From Halorhabdus amylolytica (GTDB lineage: Archaea; Halobacteriota; Halobacteria; Halobacteriales; Haloarculaceae): a stretch of 64,000 nucleotides of DNA. Of the stretch, positions 63,111-64,000 are shown one piece after another. The stretch spans positions 1 through 64,000 of the forward strand of contig NZ_SPQG01000012.1 of assembly GCF_004944975.1 (NCBI RefSeq), in the 5' to 3' direction. Both the position numbers and the translations under genes were made by a program. The notes beneath the pieces are model-generated. The model did not search any database. It was not told the origin of the DNA and saw nothing but the letters and a program-made list of their open reading frames with translations. Numbering within the stretch: the stretch's first letter is position 1; every line of letters begins with the position of its first letter.

Positions 63111-63265
63111 TGATGAGTCACCCGGTGAGCGTCTGATCCAGTCATACTTCGGGAGTCATGACCCCAAAGCAAAAACGTCACGCCGGGTGGTTTCTCGACG
63201 GGAAATATCCCTCTCTCTGTATCCTGACGAGAAACGATTTGGGCCAGGGGTCCGTAGGACGGGTA

Positions 63266-64000
63266 ATGACGACGCCCACACACCACGTCGACGCGGTCGT
63301 GACCTGTTTTACGATCATCGACGCGCTCGCGCGCGGCGAGCAACTCGGCGTGACGGAACTCGCAAAACGGACAGGTGTCGCCAAGAGTTCGGTGTACAAG
63401 CATCTTGATACGCTCCGGGCCGCCGGCTACGTCACAAAGACGGAGACCGGGTCGTATGGGCTCTCTCTGCGGTGGTTCGAGGCTGGGACCGCCGTCAGGG
63501 AGCGCCAGGAGGTGTATCAACTGGCGATCGAGGACCTCGATCGGTTGGCTTCCCGGACCGGAGAGACGGTGTCGTTGGTCGTCGAGGAGGACGGCGACGC
63601 AGTGTACATCTACCAGTCGACTGAGAGCGACACGGTCGATGCGCCGGTGACCGTCGGTGAACGGTTCCCTGCGCCCCTTTCCGTTGGCGGGAAGGCACTC
63701 CTCTCCCACCGGCCACGCGCCGAGATCGAGGCGCTGATGAAGGTCAACGACTTGGGGGACGAAGTCGATGAACTTCTCACGGAACTAGAGGCCATTCGAT
63801 CCCAGCGGATGGTGATCGAGCGTGATAGCCCCCTGCAGGGAACGTTTAGCGCGGGTGAATTCGAGGGCCACCGCCACGTCGTCGACCACGCCGAGCCCTA
63901 TCGGGACCTCCACAGCGTTGCCGTCCCTATCCGGGACCCCGACGACTACGCCGTCGCCGCCATCGAGGTCAGCGGGACCGAGTCCACCTTCTACGGGCGA
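63266..64000 (+). CDS. IclR family regulator, cut by the window edge
   Basis: From ATG 63266 the frame stays open to the last base (245 codons). It begins MTTPTHHVDAVVTCFTIIDA, with a winged helix (LGVTELAKRTGVAKSSVYKH) and an IclR effector domain (ERFPAPLSVGGKALLSHRP). It shares the layout but not the detailed text of the IclR at 44525. It starts 155 bp from the divergent GH2 gene and is the natural candidate to control it. The last residues, including the end of the effector domain, lie outside the window. Confidence 0.88.
   Translation, partial: MTTPTHHVDAVVTCFTIIDALARGEQLGVTELAKRTGVAKSSVYKHLDTLRAAGYVTKTETGSYGLSLRWFEAGTAVRERQEVYQLAIEDLDRLASRTGETVSLVVEEDGDAVYIYQSTESDTVDAPVTVGERFPAPLSVGGKALLSHRPRAEIEALMKVNDLGDEVDELLTELEAIRSQRMVIERDSPLQGTFSAGEFEGHRHVVDHAEPYRDLHSVAVPIRDPDDYAVAAIEVSGTESTFYGR

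Overview
The window is from an extremely halophilic archaeon (class Halobacteria). Evidence: high GC, very acidic proteins, twin-arginine (RR) lipoprotein leaders with an AGC lipobox, and TATA boxes about 25 nt before leaderless ATG/GTG starts. Several genes match types I know only from haloarchaea. The heavy load of plant-polysaccharide genes resembles Halorhabdus, but that genus call is inference.

Left part (1-27 kb), housekeeping and metal uptake. A beta-propeller protein, a MATE exporter and a zinc alcohol dehydrogenase precede a leftward iron-siderophore region. That region holds two operons. One encodes a small Arg-rich ORF, an FAD reductase, a FecCD permease and an ATPase. The other encodes three tandem paralogous Tat lipoprotein binding proteins and a gutted FAD oxidoreductase. 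Each operon starts at a pair of DtxR-type iron boxes (core TTTAGGCTAGCCTAAA). Next come a ZIP metal transporter and a nucleoside catabolism cluster (nucleoside hydrolase, PfkB sugar kinase, deoC). Codon 12 of deoC is an in-frame amber. A second zinc alcohol dehydrogenase, a DUF6159-like membrane protein with a relic copy 2 kb away, the fixABCX electron-transfer operon, a GYD protein and a siroheme nitrite/sulfite reductase follow.

Middle (27-36 kb), an accessory island. A tRNA-Lys(TTT) gene is followed by three decaying copies of its own 3' end, the footprint of repeated integration. Beyond it are a one-domain zinc-finger protein and a surface-glycan cluster: a DPM1-like GT2-GtrA protein, an epimerase whose catalytic Tyr and Lys are both Cys, a 1052-residue GT2/GT39 fusion, and a secreted GH5 endoglucanase facing the synthase. 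AT-rich DNA with a frameshifted membrane-protein relic ends the island.

Right part (37-64 kb), glycoside utilisation. A complete sugar ABC importer (ATPase, Tat lipoprotein, two permeases) leads into GH27 and GH4 alpha-galactosidases, an IclR regulator and a CxPxR sulfatase. A 1.5 kb regulatory gap with palindromic operators follows. Then come three GH51 arabinofuranosidases, a bacterial-type L-arabinose isomerase, an IS630-type HTH protein with a pentapeptide tail, a GH93-like exo-arabinanase, a DUF4380-like protein, a solute-binding protein without a signal peptide, a GH2 enzyme and a second IclR gene cut by the window edge. Apart from the GH5 enzyme, no glycosidase here has a visible signal peptide. 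The picture is import of oligosaccharides followed by cytoplasmic hydrolysis of galactosides and arabinans.
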